DNA of 64,000 bases from Mycobacteroides sp. LB1. Lineage in GTDB: Bacteria; Actinomycetota; Actinomycetes; Mycobacteriales; Mycobacteriaceae. Each line of letters starts with the position of its first letter. The first letter of the stretch is position 1. Shown here piece by piece: positions 1 to 11,876 of this stretch. Made by a program: the position numbers and the translations under genes. Location of the stretch: NCBI RefSeq assembly GCF_013449725.1, contig NZ_JACCFF010000001.1, positions 310,001 through 374,000 of the forward strand, read 5' to 3'. The notes under the pieces were generated by a model. It was not told where the DNA came from, did not search any database, and saw only the letters and a program-made list of their open reading frames with translations.

Positions 1-1
1 C

Positions 2-637
2 GCCGCCGATGTCGACGACGATGTCGACGTGATGATCCTGACTGCCGCCGACCCGGTGTTCTGCGCGGGCGTCGACCTCAAGGAGCTGGGCAGCGGTGAC
101 CGTGCCGACACCTTGGACCCGTGGTGGCCCGAGCTGTCCAAGCCCGTCATTGGCGCCATCAACGGCGCCGCCGTCACCGGTGGCCTGGAGCTGGCGTTGG
201 CCTGCGATATCCTGATCGCCTCGGAGAAGGCACGTTTCGCCGATACCCATGCGCGCGTGGGTATCCTGCCCACCTGGGGGCTGACCACACTGCTGCCGCT
301 CTCGGTGGGGCGTGGGCTGGCACGGCGCATGAGCCTTACCGGCGACTACCTGTCGGCCGAGGATGCGCTGCGCGCCGGTCTGGTCACCGAGGTGGTTGCG
401 CACGAGGAGCTGCTGCCTGCCGCTAAGAGGCTCGCCGCGACGATCGCCGGGAACAACCAGTCCGCGGTACGCGAGCTCCTGGCCTCTTACCGGCGCATCG
501 AGTCCGAGGTCATCGGCAACGGCCTGCAGGTGGCCCTCGATGACGCCCACCGGTGGATCGCCCAGAACTCCATCGCCGAGGGTGTGGAGGCGCGACGCGC
601 CGCCATCATGGAACGCGGGCGCAGCCAAAACGCTTAG
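2..637 (+). CDS. echA16: Enoyl-CoA hydratase/isomerase, EchA16-like (5' end outside window)
   Basis: The gene enters the window already open: the frame is readable from base 2, so the first ATG (base 29) is internal and the true start lies upstream. It is a crotonase-fold acyl-CoA hydratase or isomerase, presumably cytosolic and acting in beta-oxidation-type chemistry. Visible family marks are the oxyanion-hole segment FCAGVDLKEL and the block INGAAVTGGLELALACD. The whole visible protein closely resembles M. tuberculosis EchA16 (Rv2831) as I recall it, including the MSLTGDYLSA segment and the ERGR-type C-terminus. It converges on the next gene with a 12-base gap. Its substrate cannot be inferred from sequence. 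Confidence 0.88.
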   Translation, partial: AADVDDDVDVMILTAADPVFCAGVDLKELGSGDRADTLDPWWPELSKPVIGAINGAAVTGGLELALACDILIASEKARFADTHARVGILPTWGLTTLLPLSVGRGLARRMSLTGDYLSAEDALRAGLVTEVVAHEELLPAAKRLAATIAGNNQSAVRELLASYRRIESEVIGNGLQVALDDAHRWIAQNSIAEGVEARRAAIMERGRSQNA

Positions 638-649
638 ACCCTGGCAGGC

Positions 650-1258
650 CTAAGGACGGTCGAAGCGGTACAACGCGATCCGACGGTCCGGCCGGATATC
701 GAACTCGCCCAAAGCAGTCCACTCAAGGCGCGCGAGCACCTTGTGGATCGGCGGATTACCGGCCGCCGGTTCGGCCATCATCCGTCGGCAATCGGGATCG
801 GCGGCGAACACGGCGAACGGCAGCAATCGGATCCACTCGGAGATGACGCCGCGGCCCAGATACTCGGCGGCCGCTGTGGCTATGTGGAAGCCGGTGTCGT
901 GCGGATGCGACGGGTAGATCCGGGAGATCTCGTCGCGCGCGGCGCGGTACATCTCGACGTAGCCGATCTCGGCCCCGTCAACCGACAGGATGCAGGGCAA
1001 GGAGTAATGGCCGGCCAGTCGATAAGAAGCGTCCTCATGCCAGCGTGCAGCCGACCATCGTTGCTCCCAGGTTTCCAACAGATGCGGGCGCGCGAACCAC
1101 TCGCTGAGCATGTCCGGGTCTGATCCTGCGGGGTCGACCACACGCATCGCATACCGGGTGCCGTCGAACGACGGCAGCGGTGGCGCCCCGGCCTCGATGA
1201 CCTCGACTGCCACATCGGTGTTCTCTCTAGCGATGCGGTAACCGGTAGGGGTGTTCAT
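650..1258 (-). CDS. mbtK: MbtK/IucB-like siderophore lysine N-acyltransferase
   Basis: A 202-residue GNAT-fold acyltransferase of the MbtK/IucB type. In mycobacteria MbtK transfers a long-chain acyl group to the N6 of a lysine in mycobactin. The family pattern is clear: SEWFARPHLLETWEQRW near residue 55, then YSLPCILSVDG, a YVEMYRAARDEISRIY segment and DTGFHIATA, ending in a region where MbtK has RRMALY and this protein has RRIALY. I align it by memory to Rv1347c (MbtK) along nearly its full length. The gene stands alone, away from any mbt cluster in view. A probable IdeR box lies 35 bases upstream, which supports iron control and a siderophore role. It could instead be a paralogue with another acyl acceptor. 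Confidence 0.78.
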   Translation of the reverse strand: MNTPTGYRIARENTDVAVEVIEAGAPPLPSFDGTRYAMRVVDPAGSDPDMLSEWFARPHLLETWEQRWSAARWHEDASYRLAGHYSLPCILSVDGAEIGYVEMYRAARDEISRIYPSHPHDTGFHIATAAAEYLGRGVISEWIRLLPFAVFAADPDCRRMMAEPAAGNPPIHKVLARLEWTALGEFDIRPDRRIALYRFDRP

Positions 1259-1293
1259 CTGCCAAGAGGCTCCGTTCGATCAATAGGCCCAAC

Positions 1294-1312
1294 TTAGGCA
1301 AGCCGTATTCTA
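1294..1312 (-). promoter_or_regulatory. Probable IdeR (iron) box upstream of mbtK
   Basis: The 19 bases TTAGGCAAGCCGTATTCTA match the recalled mycobacterial iron-box pattern TWAGGTWAGSCTWACCTWA at 14 of 19 positions, with a strong left half. The site lies 35 bases upstream of the MbtK-like start, the expected place for an iron-responsive repressor. The right half is degenerate, so affinity may be modest. Confidence 0.6.
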
Positions 1313-1342
1313 CGAAGCGTTTCTGAGACAGCAGCCCTACCC

Positions 1343-1564
1343 CTACATCAAGTGCGGCGTCTCCTTATGGATCTTGTGGTCGTGATGCACTGTGCCGCCT
1401 ACCACTGCGAATCCGAGGCCCGCGGTGACCAGTAAGGCGATCGCCGCGGCCATTCCCCATCCGTGATGTCCGGCCGCCAATGCCGCCAGCCCCAACGCGG
1501 TGATCGTGACCGACATCAGCCCAAGGAAGTAGCCGGTCCACACGGCAAATCGATCAAGGTTCAT
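1343..1564 (-). CDS. Small two-helix membrane protein, unknown function
   Basis: A 73-residue protein with two predicted membrane helices (about residues 7-30 and 34-58) and a His-rich tail (HHDHKIHKETPHLM). I chose the ATG at 1564 over the upstream in-frame codon at 1582 because a near-perfect Shine-Dalgarno (AGGAGGTG) ends about 8 bases before it; that motif would be inside the gene if the longer start were used. The His-rich tail could bind metal or simply face the cytosol. I do not recognise a named family. It is transcribed away from the proline-rich gene at 1686. Confidence 0.7.
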   Translation of the reverse strand: MNLDRFAVWTGYFLGLMSVTITALGLAALAAGHHGWGMAAAIALLVTAGLGFAVVGGTVHHDHKIHKETPHLM

Positions 1565-1685
1565 TTCGAAACACCTCCTCATCCAGCCTTTCCCAGAGTA
1601 CTCCGCACGTGACCTGGATCACATAGCCGACTGTTGAGCAAACCCCGATATCATCGGATGGCGTCACACGATCAGGGGAGGAATC

Positions 1686-2063
1686 ATGTCTTATCCACAG
1701 CAGTACCCTGCCGCGGCGCCGCCACCCAGGTACTTTCAGGTCCGGCTGACCAAGCACACCGGGATGCTCATCATGTTCAGTACCCGGTCCTACACGATCA
1801 CCGGGACGCTGGAGCAATGCGAGACCGCATACAGCGACGCGCAGATCCACAATCTGGCGGCCGGGTGGTGGAGCTTTCTGTCCATCCTCGTCATGAACTG
1901 GATCGCGATATTCGGAAACATGGGGCAGATCAAGCAGATTCGTCGCTTGGCCGCGCAACCCCCGGCCTACCAGGGCTACCCGCCAGCGGGATACCCGCCG
2001 TCACCCGCTGGATATCCCTACCCGCAGCCGCAGCATCCCCAGTACCCGCCGGCGGCGCACTGA
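1686..2063 (+). CDS. Small protein with proline/tyrosine-rich ends, possibly membrane-associated
   Basis: A 125-residue protein preceded by a good ribosome site (GGGAGGA, 4-5 bases before ATG). It has three parts: a short Pro-rich N-terminus (YPQQYPAAAPPP), a central segment with one hydrophobic stretch near residues 60-78 (WWSFLSILVMNWIAIFGNMG), and a C-terminal tail rich in Pro, Tyr and Gly with PAGYPP-like repeats. Such tails occur in many actinobacterial envelope proteins and often serve as flexible interaction regions. No enzymatic motif is visible. It ends on the base directly before the last base of dinF, so the two genes converge with no spacer and no room for an ordinary terminator. 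Confidence 0.65.
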   Translation: MSYPQQYPAAAPPPRYFQVRLTKHTGMLIMFSTRSYTITGTLEQCETAYSDAQIHNLAAGWWSFLSILVMNWIAIFGNMGQIKQIRRLAAQPPAYQGYPPAGYPPSPAGYPYPQPQHPQYPPAAH

Positions 2064-4843
<2,780 letters not shown>

Positions 4844-4845
4844 AT

Positions 4846-7599
4846 CTAGACGCGTTCCTTTTCACGGAGCTCGTACGCCTCGATGACGTCGCCTTCCTTG
4901 ATGTCGTTGTACGTCAAGGTGAGACCGCACTCGTAACCGTCACGAACCTCGGTGACGTCATCCTTCTCACGCTTGAGCGAAGAGATGGTGACTGTCTCGG
5001 CCACCACGACGTTGTCACGCAACAGCCGAGCCTTGGCGTTACGCCGGAGGATGCCCGACTGCACGAGGCAACCGGCGATATTGCCGACCTTCGACGAGCG
5101 GAAGATGGCACGGATCTCGGCACGGCCGAGCTCCACCTCTTCGTAGACCGGCTTGAGCATGCCCTTGAGCGCGCTCTCGATCTCGTCGATGGCCTGGTAG
5201 ATCACCGAGTAGTAGCGGATGTCCACACCCTCGCGGTTGGCCAGCTCGGTCGCCTTGCCCTCGGCCCGCACATTGAAGCCGATGATGATGGCATCCGAGG
5301 CCGAGGCCAGGTTGACGTTGGTCTCGGTGACACCACCGACACCGCGGTCGATGACGCGCAGCTGCACCTCGTCGTCGATGGCAATACCGAGCAGTGCCTC
5401 TTCCAGAGCCTCGACCGTACCGGCGTTGTCGCCCTTGAGGATCAGGTTCAGCTGACTGGTTTCCTTCAGCGCGGCGTCCAGATCGTCCAGGCTGATCCGC
5501 TTGCGGCTGCGCGCGGCCAGTGCGTTGCGCTTGCGCGCGCTGCGCCGATCCGCGATCTGCCGGGCGATGCGGTCCTCATCAACAACGAGCAGGTTGTCGC
5601 CTGCGCCGGGCACCGAGGTGAAACCGATGACCTGGACAGGACGCGAGGGCAGCGCCTCTTCGACATCGTCGCCATGCTCGTCGACCATGCGCCGCACGCG
5701 ACCGTACGCATCGCCGGCAACCACCGAGTCACCAACCCGCAGCGTGCCGCGGGTGATCAAGACGGTGGCCACTGGGCCACGACCACGGTCCAGATGGGCT
5801 TCGATCGCCACACCCTGGGCTTCCATATTCGGGTTGGCCCGCAGATCCAAGGCGGCATCGGCGGTCAGCAGCACGGCCTCGAGCAGCTGCTCGATATTGG
5901 TGCCGGCTCGGGCCGAGATGTCGACGAACATCGTCTCGCCACCGAAGTCCTCTGCCACCAGACCGTATTCGGTGAGCTGGCTGCGGACCTTCGTCGGATC
6001 GGCGCCTTCCTTATCGATCTTGTTGACCGCCACCACAATCGGCACATCGGCCGCCTGGGCATGGTTGATGGCCTCGACCGTCTGCGGCATCACACCGTCA
6101 TCGGCAGCCACCACCACGATCGCGATATCGGTGGCCTTGGCACCGCGGGCACGCATGGCGGTGAACGCCTCGTGGCCGGGGGTGTCGATGAAGGTGATGG
6201 GACGCTCATTGCCGTCGTGCTCGACGGTCACCTGGTAGGCACCGATGTGCTGGGTGATGCCACCTGCCTCGCCCTCGCGGACGTTGGCCTTACGGATGGT
6301 GTCCAGCAGGCGGGTCTTACCGTGGTCGACGTGACCCATGACGGTCACCACCGGCGGCCTGGTCTGCAGATCCTCTTCGCCGCCTTCGTCCTCGCCGTAG
6401 GTGAGGTCGAAGGATTCCAGCAGCTCGCGATCCTCGTCCTCAGGCGAAACGACCTGCACGACGTAGTTCATCTCGCCGCCCAGCAGCTCCAGGGTCTCGT
6501 CACCCACAGACTGGGTGGCGGTCACCATCTCGCCGAGGTTGAACAGGGCCTGCACCAGCGATGCCGGGTTGGCGTCGATCTTCTCGGCGAAATCGCTCAG
6601 CGAGGCACCGCGGGCAAGCCGGATGGTCTCACCGTTGCCGTGCGGCAACCGAACGCCACCGACAACCGGCGCCTGCATGTTCTCGTACTCGGCGCGTTTC
6701 GCCCGCTTCGACTTACGACCCCGCTTCGGGGCACCGCCGGGACGACCGAACGCACCTGCCGCACCACCGCGCTGACCGGGACGGCCACCGCCGCCACCGC
6801 CGCCACCGGGGCGACCGCGGAAGCCACCGGCACCTGCGGCACCCGGAGGACCACCGGCCGGTGCGCCGGTACTGGCACCACCGCCGCGGTAGTTACCGCC
6901 GCCACCACCGGGACCACCGGGACGACCGCCACCCGGACCACCGGGACGACCACCTCCGGGACCACCGGGACGACCGCCACCCGGACCAGCGGGACGCGGC
7001 GGGCGCGGGCCCATCGATCCGGGAGACGGACGGGGCGGCATGTTGCTCGGGGACGCGCCACCGGGACGCGGGGCGCCCGGGCGGGGTGCCTGTGGACGTG
7101 GGATCGGCCGCTCGGTCGGCTGTACCGAGGAGAACGGGTTGTTGCCGACGCGCGGCACCCGCGGAGCGCCAGGCTTGGGCCCGGGCGTCGCGCCGCCGGG
7201 CCGCGGGGCGGCCGGAGCGGGGGCTTCGGCTTCTGCTTCGGGCCGGGATGGGACTTCCGGCTTGGGGCTTGGGGCAGCCGGAGGCGCCGGGGGTGTCTCC
7301 GGCGCGGGAGCCTCAACAACGGGCTCAGCAACCTTCTTCGGCGCGGGCTTGGGGGCCGCGGGCTTGGGAGTGGACGTCTTGGCGGGTGCCGCAGTCTCTG
7401 CGGCCGCACCATTGGATCCGGCGGCGGCGGGCTTATCGCCACCACCGAATGCCTCACGAAGACGCCGCGCGACGGGGGCTTCCACCGTCGAGGATGCGGA
7501 CTTAACGAATTCGCCCTGATCACTCAGTCGGGCGAGAACTTCTTTACTGGTCACACCGAGTTCTTTAGCTAACTCGTGTACCCGGGCCTTGCCTGCCAC
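4846..7599 (-). CDS. infB: Translation initiation factor IF-2
   Basis: IF-2, 917 residues, the GTPase that places initiator fMet-tRNA on the 30S subunit and promotes 50S joining. Layout: N-terminal IF2-N helix module (residues 1-52, [19 protein letters not shown]); a long Ala/Pro region to about 150; an Arg/Gly/Pro low-complexity region from about 150 to 300 with GGGRPGGP repeats; then G1 GHVDHGKT at 422-429, DTPGH (G3) and NKID (G4); then domains II to IV ending in [11 protein letters not shown]. The start is GTG at 7599. Position matches Rv2839c. The repeat region is the part most likely to vary between strains. Confidence 0.97.
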   Translation of the reverse strand: MAGKARVHELAKELGVTSKEVLARLSDQGEFVKSASSTVEAPVARRLREAFGGGDKPAAAGSNGAAAETAAPAKTSTPKPAAPKPAPKKVAEPVVEAPAPETPPAPPAAPSPKPEVPSRPEAEAEAPAPAAPRPGGATPGPKPGAPRVPRVGNNPFSSVQPTERPIPRPQAPRPGAPRPGGASPSNMPPRPSPGSMGPRPPRPAGPGGGRPGGPGGGRPGGPGGGRPGGPGGGGGNYRGGGASTGAPAGGPPGAAGAGGFRGRPGGGGGGGGRPGQRGGAAGAFGRPGGAPKRGRKSKRAKRAEYENMQAPVVGGVRLPHGNGETIRLARGASLSDFAEKIDANPASLVQALFNLGEMVTATQSVGDETLELLGGEMNYVVQVVSPEDEDRELLESFDLTYGEDEGGEEDLQTRPPVVTVMGHVDHGKTRLLDTIRKANVREGEAGGITQHIGAYQVTVEHDGNERPITFIDTPGHEAFTAMRARGAKATDIAIVVVAADDGVMPQTVEAINHAQAADVPIVVAVNKIDKEGADPTKVRSQLTEYGLVAEDFGGETMFVDISARAGTNIEQLLEAVLLTADAALDLRANPNMEAQGVAIEAHLDRGRGPVATVLITRGTLRVGDSVVAGDAYGRVRRMVDEHGDDVEEALPSRPVQVIGFTSVPGAGDNLLVVDEDRIARQIADRRSARKRNALAARSRKRISLDDLDAALKETSQLNLILKGDNAGTVEALEEALLGIAIDDEVQLRVIDRGVGGVTETNVNLASASDAIIIGFNVRAEGKATELANREGVDIRYYSVIYQAIDEIESALKGMLKPVYEEVELGRAEIRAIFRSSKVGNIAGCLVQSGILRRNAKARLLRDNVVVAETVTISSLKREKDDVTEVRDGYECGLTLTYNDIKEGDVIEAYELREKERV
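6897..6990 (-). repeat. Tandem 24-base repeat encoding GGGRPGGP in infB
   Basis: About four imperfect copies of a 24-base unit built around ccaccgggacgaccgccacc. They encode successive GGGRPGGP octapeptides in the linker of IF-2. The copies differ mainly at third codon positions. This is an in-gene low-complexity repeat, not a mobile element, and is a plausible site of slippage-driven length change. Confidence 0.8.
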
Positions 7600-7687
7600 T
7601 GCTCTCCTGTCTGCGAGGCAGCGGCTTCAGGCGCCGTGCCTCGTGTTAGCTGTGATGGACGATCATCATCGACGCTTCACGGTGTGC

Positions 7688-8014
7688 TCATTGTTTGTCG
7701 TTGCCAATCTCTTGGTATTGCTCAACATGTTCGAAGACCGCGTTCGTATCCGGGTTTCCGGCGATCCGGAGCGCTCGCACGAATGCTCGCCGCTTTACCG
7801 CAAGGTGATAACACTGTGCCGACGGGTGCAACCACGCACCGCGGCCGGGCAGTCTGCGCTGGATGTCGACGACAACGTCTCGACCATCCGAAGCACACAC
7901 AGCAACCACACGAAGCAGATCTACGGCCAGCTCTCGCTTCCGGCATCCCACGCATGTCCGCACCGGCTGACCGGTGCGGGAATGCGCGAACACCGAAGTC
8001 TCGCGCTGGATCAC
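7688..8014 (-). CDS. ylxR: YlxR-family RNA-binding protein (DUF448)
   Basis: A 108-residue YlxR/RnpM-type protein. The family signatures RTCVGCRKRE near the N-terminus and PGRGAWLHPSAQC in the middle are both intact. The family is usually found in the rimP-nusA-ylxR-infB operon, and homologues have been reported to bind RNA and, in Bacillus, RNase P. The start is GTG at 8014 (VIQRET). It sits 88 bases upstream of infB but, unlike the usual arrangement, about 2.2 kb from nusA because the NO cassette intervenes. The 77-base gap in front of it may therefore hold its own promoter. Confidence 0.88.
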   Translation of the reverse strand: MIQRETSVFAHSRTGQPVRTCVGCRKRELAVDLLRVVAVCASDGRDVVVDIQRRLPGRGAWLHPSAQCYHLAVKRRAFVRALRIAGNPDTNAVFEHVEQYQEIGNDKQ

Positions 8015-8091
8015 GGTTTAGTCTACCGTCCGCAGCACCTGATTTAAGAATCGCCCCACACCACATCAGCGGGGATGGCCAGAGAAGCCCC

Positions 8092-8520
8092 TCAGACCAC
8101 GGTCAACATGGTCGTGACCACACAAATCAACGCCAACACCTTCAGGCACTCCAGCCCCACGTACCACAGATGTCCACGGGTGCGGCCCTGATAATCATCG
8201 CCCGCCCGTATCGCATCAGACCTCTTGACGATCACCGGCCGCACCACCAGAAGCTGAACCGCCAGACATGCACAGGCACCAGCAACGGCCACCTCCGACA
8301 CGATCGAGGGTCGCCCGATGACCAGAAGCGCGATCAGCGCCGCCGCGAGCAGACACTCGACCGTGTTCAAAGCCCGAAACACCGGGCGGCCTATCGCCAG
8401 CCCCAGCTGAATCGTCATTCCCGGCGCACGGAACTTCAGCGGCGCCTCCATAAAGGAGATCGCCACCACCATGCCCAGCCAGAATGCGGCCAGGGCCACC
8501 GCTGCCCCCGCGTGTGTCAC
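8092..8520 (-). CDS. Four-helix membrane protein coupled to hmp, unknown function
   Basis: A 142-residue integral membrane protein with four likely helices (roughly residues 6-24, 55-70, 75-95 and 120-140) and short loops. The stretch FMEAPLKFRAPG after helix 1 is a recognisable conserved loop in small bacterial membrane proteins of this kind, but I know of no function. The GTG start overlaps the hmp stop (GTGA), so it is probably translated with hmp and under the same NsrR-type control. The context suggests a part in NO or redox handling at the membrane. This is inference from position only. Confidence 0.72.
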   Translation of the reverse strand: MTHAGAAVALAAFWLGMVVAISFMEAPLKFRAPGMTIQLGLAIGRPVFRALNTVECLLAAALIALLVIGRPSIVSEVAVAGACACLAVQLLVVRPVIVKRSDAIRAGDDYQGRTRGHLWYVGLECLKVLALICVVTTMLTVV

Positions 8521-9707
8521 GCCACTGCTTCGGCCAACGGTCCGAACAGCTCGTGGTTAATGCGCTCCTGCGGGATACCCAGGGACACCAGATCCTCGTT
8601 GATGGCCGACATGAACAGCCGCGGACCGCACACGAACACCGTGGAGGACTGGTCGAGGGGAAGCCGATCCAAGTTCATACGCCCAACACCGTCCGCCGGA
8701 TAATCCACATGCGCCCGTTCGTACCACGTGTGCAGCCGCCCGGCGGGCAGTCGGCCGACGAGATCTGCCAGCTCGTGTCGGTAGGCGTGCGCCGCCGCCG
8801 ACTGATCCGCGTGCAGAACCACCACCTCCCGCGACGACTGCGTAGCGACCAGCTCTTGCAGCATCCCCATGATCGGCGTACATCCGATACCCGCCGACAC
8901 CAGAACCAACGGGTCCGTCGAATCGTCGAGCGTGAACTCGCCCATCGGTACCGAGACCCGCAGCTGCTGACCCTCGAAAACGTTGTCGTAGATGAAGTTC
9001 GACACCTCACCGGCCGGGGTGTCGCCCGCGTTGATCCGCTTGACAGCAATACGCCAGTCACCCGGGTGGGCGCCACGCGACAAACTGTACTGCCGGATCT
9101 GCCGCGCTCCATCCGGCAACGCCACCTGGATCGATATGTACTGTCCGGGTAGGAAACTGGGTAATCCGGCCGATAACCCACGTAATTCGAATGTGGCCAC
9201 ATCTGCCGATTCCAGCCGACGGCGCACCACGGCGGCCTGCAGCCACACGTCACCCGGCGCCACCCCCGCGGCGTCATACAACGCCTTCTCGCGGGCTATC
9301 AACTGATCGGCCATCGCCCAGTAAAACTCGGTCCATGCGACGGCGACCTCCTCGGTCACCGCATCCCCCAGCACCTCCGCAATCGCGGCGAACAGGTGCT
9401 CATACACAATCGGATACTGCGCAGCGACGATCCCCAGTGAGACGTGCTTATGGGCGATGCGATCGAGCACTGAATCATATTGGCCGGCATTGCCTTCCAG
9501 CACCGCAACGGCGAATGACGCAATCGACGCGGCGAGCGCCTTCGGCTGCTCCCCCGCCGCCTGGTTTCCACGGTTGAACAGATCGCGGAGCAGCTCCGGG
9601 TGTGCGGCGAACATCTTCGAGTAGAAGAGGGGTGTGATCTCGTTGATCGCACCCGCCACCGCGGGGAGGGTTTGACGAATCACGGCCAGCGACTCTGCTG
9701 ATATCAC
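8517..9707 (-). CDS. hmp: Flavohaemoglobin nitric-oxide dioxygenase
   Basis: A 396-residue flavohaemoglobin that oxidises NO to nitrate using O2 and NAD(P)H. Domains in order: globin (1-140) with B10 Tyr29 (PLFYSKMF), E7-region Gln54 and proximal His89 (HKHVSLG); FAD-binding ferredoxin-reductase barrel (about 150-255) with RQYSLSR; NAD-binding domain with VSAGIGCTPIMGML and a C-terminal CGPRLFM. All key haem and flavin residues are present, so it should be active. It begins with GTG immediately after the regulator's TAA, with no gap, which implies tight coupling. Confidence 0.95.
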   Translation of the reverse strand: MISAESLAVIRQTLPAVAGAINEITPLFYSKMFAAHPELLRDLFNRGNQAAGEQPKALAASIASFAVAVLEGNAGQYDSVLDRIAHKHVSLGIVAAQYPIVYEHLFAAIAEVLGDAVTEEVAVAWTEFYWAMADQLIAREKALYDAAGVAPGDVWLQAAVVRRRLESADVATFELRGLSAGLPSFLPGQYISIQVALPDGARQIRQYSLSRGAHPGDWRIAVKRINAGDTPAGEVSNFIYDNVFEGQQLRVSVPMGEFTLDDSTDPLVLVSAGIGCTPIMGMLQELVATQSSREVVVLHADQSAAAHAYRHELADLVGRLPAGRLHTWYERAHVDYPADGVGRMNLDRLPLDQSSTVFVCGPRLFMSAINEDLVSLGIPQERINHELFGPLAEAVA

Positions 9708-10136
9708 TTAACTGTTCCTTTCTATTTTCGGATGCACTGCCGGACGGGCGATTTCAGCGACCGTCCACTGATCCAGGCTCATGTAGAACGATTCCTGCGC
9801 CGTACGCAGCGCGGCACGCAGCCGACAGCCCTGCCGCAGCGGACAGGGGTTGGCCCCGTCGCAGTCGACGACCTCGCCCCCACCCTCCAGCTGTCGCGCC
9901 AGCTCACCTACTCGCTGCTGCAGCCCGACGGGTGTAATGCAGATTCCCCCGTGCCGTCCGCGTGCGGATTCGACGGTCCCCAATGCCACAAGTCGGGCAA
10001 CGACTTTGGTGGAATGGGCATACGACACACACAGCTGTGTGGCCAGGTCATCAGTGCGTGCCTGAGTGCCCGGCCCCTCGACGGCCAGGCGCATGACGAT
10101 GCGCAAGCCCAGATCGGTGAATCGCGTCAGCTGCAC
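9708..10136 (-). CDS. nsrR: Rrf2-family NO-sensing repressor (NsrR-type)
   Basis: A 142-residue Rrf2-family winged-helix repressor. The N-terminus MQLTRFTDLGLRIVMRL and the recognition region YAHSTKVVARLVALG are typical of NsrR. The iron-sulphur ligands fit the actinobacterial spacing: Cys92, Cys98 and Cys104, giving C-x5-C-x5-C, as I recall for Streptomyces coelicolor NsrR. NO is expected to destroy the cluster and release the operator. The gene begins with GTG at 10136, and that codon is the last triplet of a perfect inverted repeat. There is no Shine-Dalgarno, so the transcript may be leaderless and self-regulated. It lies directly before hmp. Confidence 0.9.
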   Translation of the reverse strand: MQLTRFTDLGLRIVMRLAVEGPGTQARTDDLATQLCVSYAHSTKVVARLVALGTVESARGRHGGICITPVGLQQRVGELARQLEGGGEVVDCDGANPCPLRQGCRLRAALRTAQESFYMSLDQWTVAEIARPAVHPKIERNS

Positions 10137-10166
10137 ATAACTTGTATATGAGATACAAGTTATGTG
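10134..10166 (-). promoter_or_regulatory. NsrR-type operator/promoter: perfect 14-base inverted repeat
   Basis: Arms CACATAACTTGTAT (10134-10147) and ATACAAGTTATGTG (10153-10166) are exact reverse complements around the 5-base spacer ATGAG. The repeat ends on the GTG start codon of the repressor gene. On the minus strand a TATACA hexamer lies 7-12 bases before that G, which fits a -10 element of a leaderless promoter. A bound repressor would therefore cover the -10 and the transcription start. Confidence 0.8.
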
Positions 10167-10216
10167 CCGATAGGGACTTTGGTCAGTATCTGTGGCTTAC
10201 CCGGCGTTAATCGGTG

Positions 10217-11212
10217 CTAGCTTTCGGGGTCTGCGTCACTCCTGATGTCGATACGCCATCCGGTGAGTCGCGCGGCAAGCCGGGCGTTCTGCCCTTCCTT
10301 GCCTATCGCCAGGGACAATTGAAAGTCGGGGACGATGACGCGGGCGGCCTTGCCCACCTCATCGATGACCGATACCGATACCACCTTCGCCGGCGAGAGC
10401 GCATTGGCGACGAACCGCGAGGGGTCTGGGTCGTAATCGATGATGTCGATCTTTTCGGCGGCCAGCTCGCTCATCACATTGCGCACGCGCTGACCCATGG
10501 GACCGATACAGGCGCCCTTGGCGTTGAGTCCGGGAACCTTTGACGCCACCGCAATCTTGGATCGGTGCCCCGCCTCACGGGCGACCGCGATGATCTCTAC
10601 CGAGCCGTCGTTGATCTCCGGTACTTCAAGTGAAAACAGCTTGCGCACCAGATTCGGGTGCGTACGCGACAGGGTGATCAACGGCTCGCGCGCACCCCGG
10701 GATACGCCAACGACATAGCAGCGCAACCGGTCTCCGTGGTGATATTCCTCCCCCGGCACCTGCTCGGCCGACGGGATGACCCCTTCGGATCCCTTCGTCT
10801 CACTGCCCATCCGAACCACGACAAGCCCACGGGCGTTAGCTCGAGCGTCGCGCTGGATCACGCCACTGACGATCTCGCCCTCACGCGTGGAGAATTCGCC
10901 GAACTTGTGCTCGTTCTCCGCGTCGCGCACACCTTGCTGGAACACCTGCCGCGCGGTGGTGGCCGCGATACGGCCGAATCCCTCAGGCGTGGCGTCCCAC
11001 TCGGTGATGAGGTTGCCGTCTTCGTCGGTCTCACGGGCCATCACGCGAACCACACCCGTCTTGCGGTCGAGTTCGATACGCGCGTTGGGCTCATGACCGT
11101 CGGTATGCCGGTAGGCGGTCAGCAGCGCCGTCTTGATGATGTCAATCGCCTCGTCGACCGTGATGCCCTTATCGGCGGCCATCAGGCTTACTGCTGCGGG
11201 ATCGATGTTCAT
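10217..11212 (-). CDS. nusA: Transcription termination/antitermination factor NusA
   Basis: NusA, 331 residues, which binds RNA polymerase and modulates pausing, termination and rRNA antitermination. Domains: N-terminal polymerase-binding domain (residues 1-100, [17 protein letters not shown]), S1 domain (about 105-180, [18 protein letters not shown]), and two KH domains ending in the segment [20 protein letters not shown]. The protein lacks the C-terminal acidic repeats of E. coli NusA, as is normal for actinobacteria. It overlaps rimP by 4 bases (ATGA). The leftward transcript then meets the NO cassette rather than ylxR. Confidence 0.96.
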   Translation of the reverse strand: MNIDPAAVSLMAADKGITVDEAIDIIKTALLTAYRHTDGHEPNARIELDRKTGVVRVMARETDEDGNLITEWDATPEGFGRIAATTARQVFQQGVRDAENEHKFGEFSTREGEIVSGVIQRDARANARGLVVVRMGSETKGSEGVIPSAEQVPGEEYHHGDRLRCYVVGVSRGAREPLITLSRTHPNLVRKLFSLEVPEINDGSVEIIAVAREAGHRSKIAVASKVPGLNAKGACIGPMGQRVRNVMSELAAEKIDIIDYDPDPSRFVANALSPAKVVSVSVIDEVGKAARVIVPDFQLSLAIGKEGQNARLAARLTGWRIDIRSDADPES

Positions 11213-11736
11213 GCGCCACCTCCAGTTTCGGCTGCCCCGGCCAGTTTGAGTTCTTGCGGGTTGGGCGTTTTGAACTCCACCTGCACTACCGCGCTCTCGA
11301 TATCGGAGAACGCAAGATCACGCACGGTCCAGCCGGTGCCCTTGACGGGTTTACGCAGCACCACCTGCACCCCGTCCTCGTTCGTCACGCCGATGCGCCC
11401 CAGCAGATCCTCACCATCGGTAAGGCGAATCTCCGCCAGCCTCGTGTGTGCACGTCGGAAGTGGGCAGGAGTGGTCAGCGGTCGGTCGACACCCGGCGTG
11501 GTGACCTGCAGCTCGTAAACCTCCGAGCCGGTGTCCATCTCGTCCAACAATGCCGATGCGGTGCGGCTCAGTGCGGCGACGGCGTCCAAGTCCACCGGAG
11601 AATCCGAGTCGACCACCACCGTGATGCGGGCGGGAACGGTTTCTTCATCGACGGAGACACTTTCGATCTCGACGCCGGACCGGGTGAACTCGGCAGCAAG
11701 CAGCTCGATCACCTGGTCATCGGATGGCAGCCCCAT
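11209..11736 (-). CDS. rimP: Ribosome maturation factor RimP
   Basis: RimP, 175 residues, which assists 30S assembly. The two-domain fold is recognisable: an N-terminal alpha/beta domain with [42 protein letters not shown] sequence followed by [14 protein letters not shown], and an SH3-like C-terminal domain. It is the first gene of the translation operon and is divergent from the lipoprotein gene at 11877. The 140-base gap should hold the operon promoter, although I cannot point to a confident -10. Corresponds to Rv2842c. Confidence 0.93.
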   Translation of the reverse strand: MGLPSDDQVIELLAAEFTRSGVEIESVSVDEETVPARITVVVDSDSPVDLDAVAALSRTASALLDEMDTGSEVYELQVTTPGVDRPLTTPAHFRRAHTRLAEIRLTDGEDLLGRIGVTNEDGVQVVLRKPVKGTGWTVRDLAFSDIESAVVQVEFKTPNPQELKLAGAAETGGGA

Positions 11737-11876
11737 GGCGTTTTGCGGCTCCTCATCTTGAGTTATCGGGCGTTCGGCTTGCTCACATTAGTCGGACGAT
11801 CATCCTGACCAGCACTCCACCTTACGCCCGGCGAGGGCTGTCATGCCGCAACCGCGTGCACTGGCAGGATGGGCGG

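Noticed and set aside
6780..7000. GC-rich short repeats in infB read as a CRISPR or satellite
   Set aside because: The repeats are in frame with the IF-2 linker and have no spacers.
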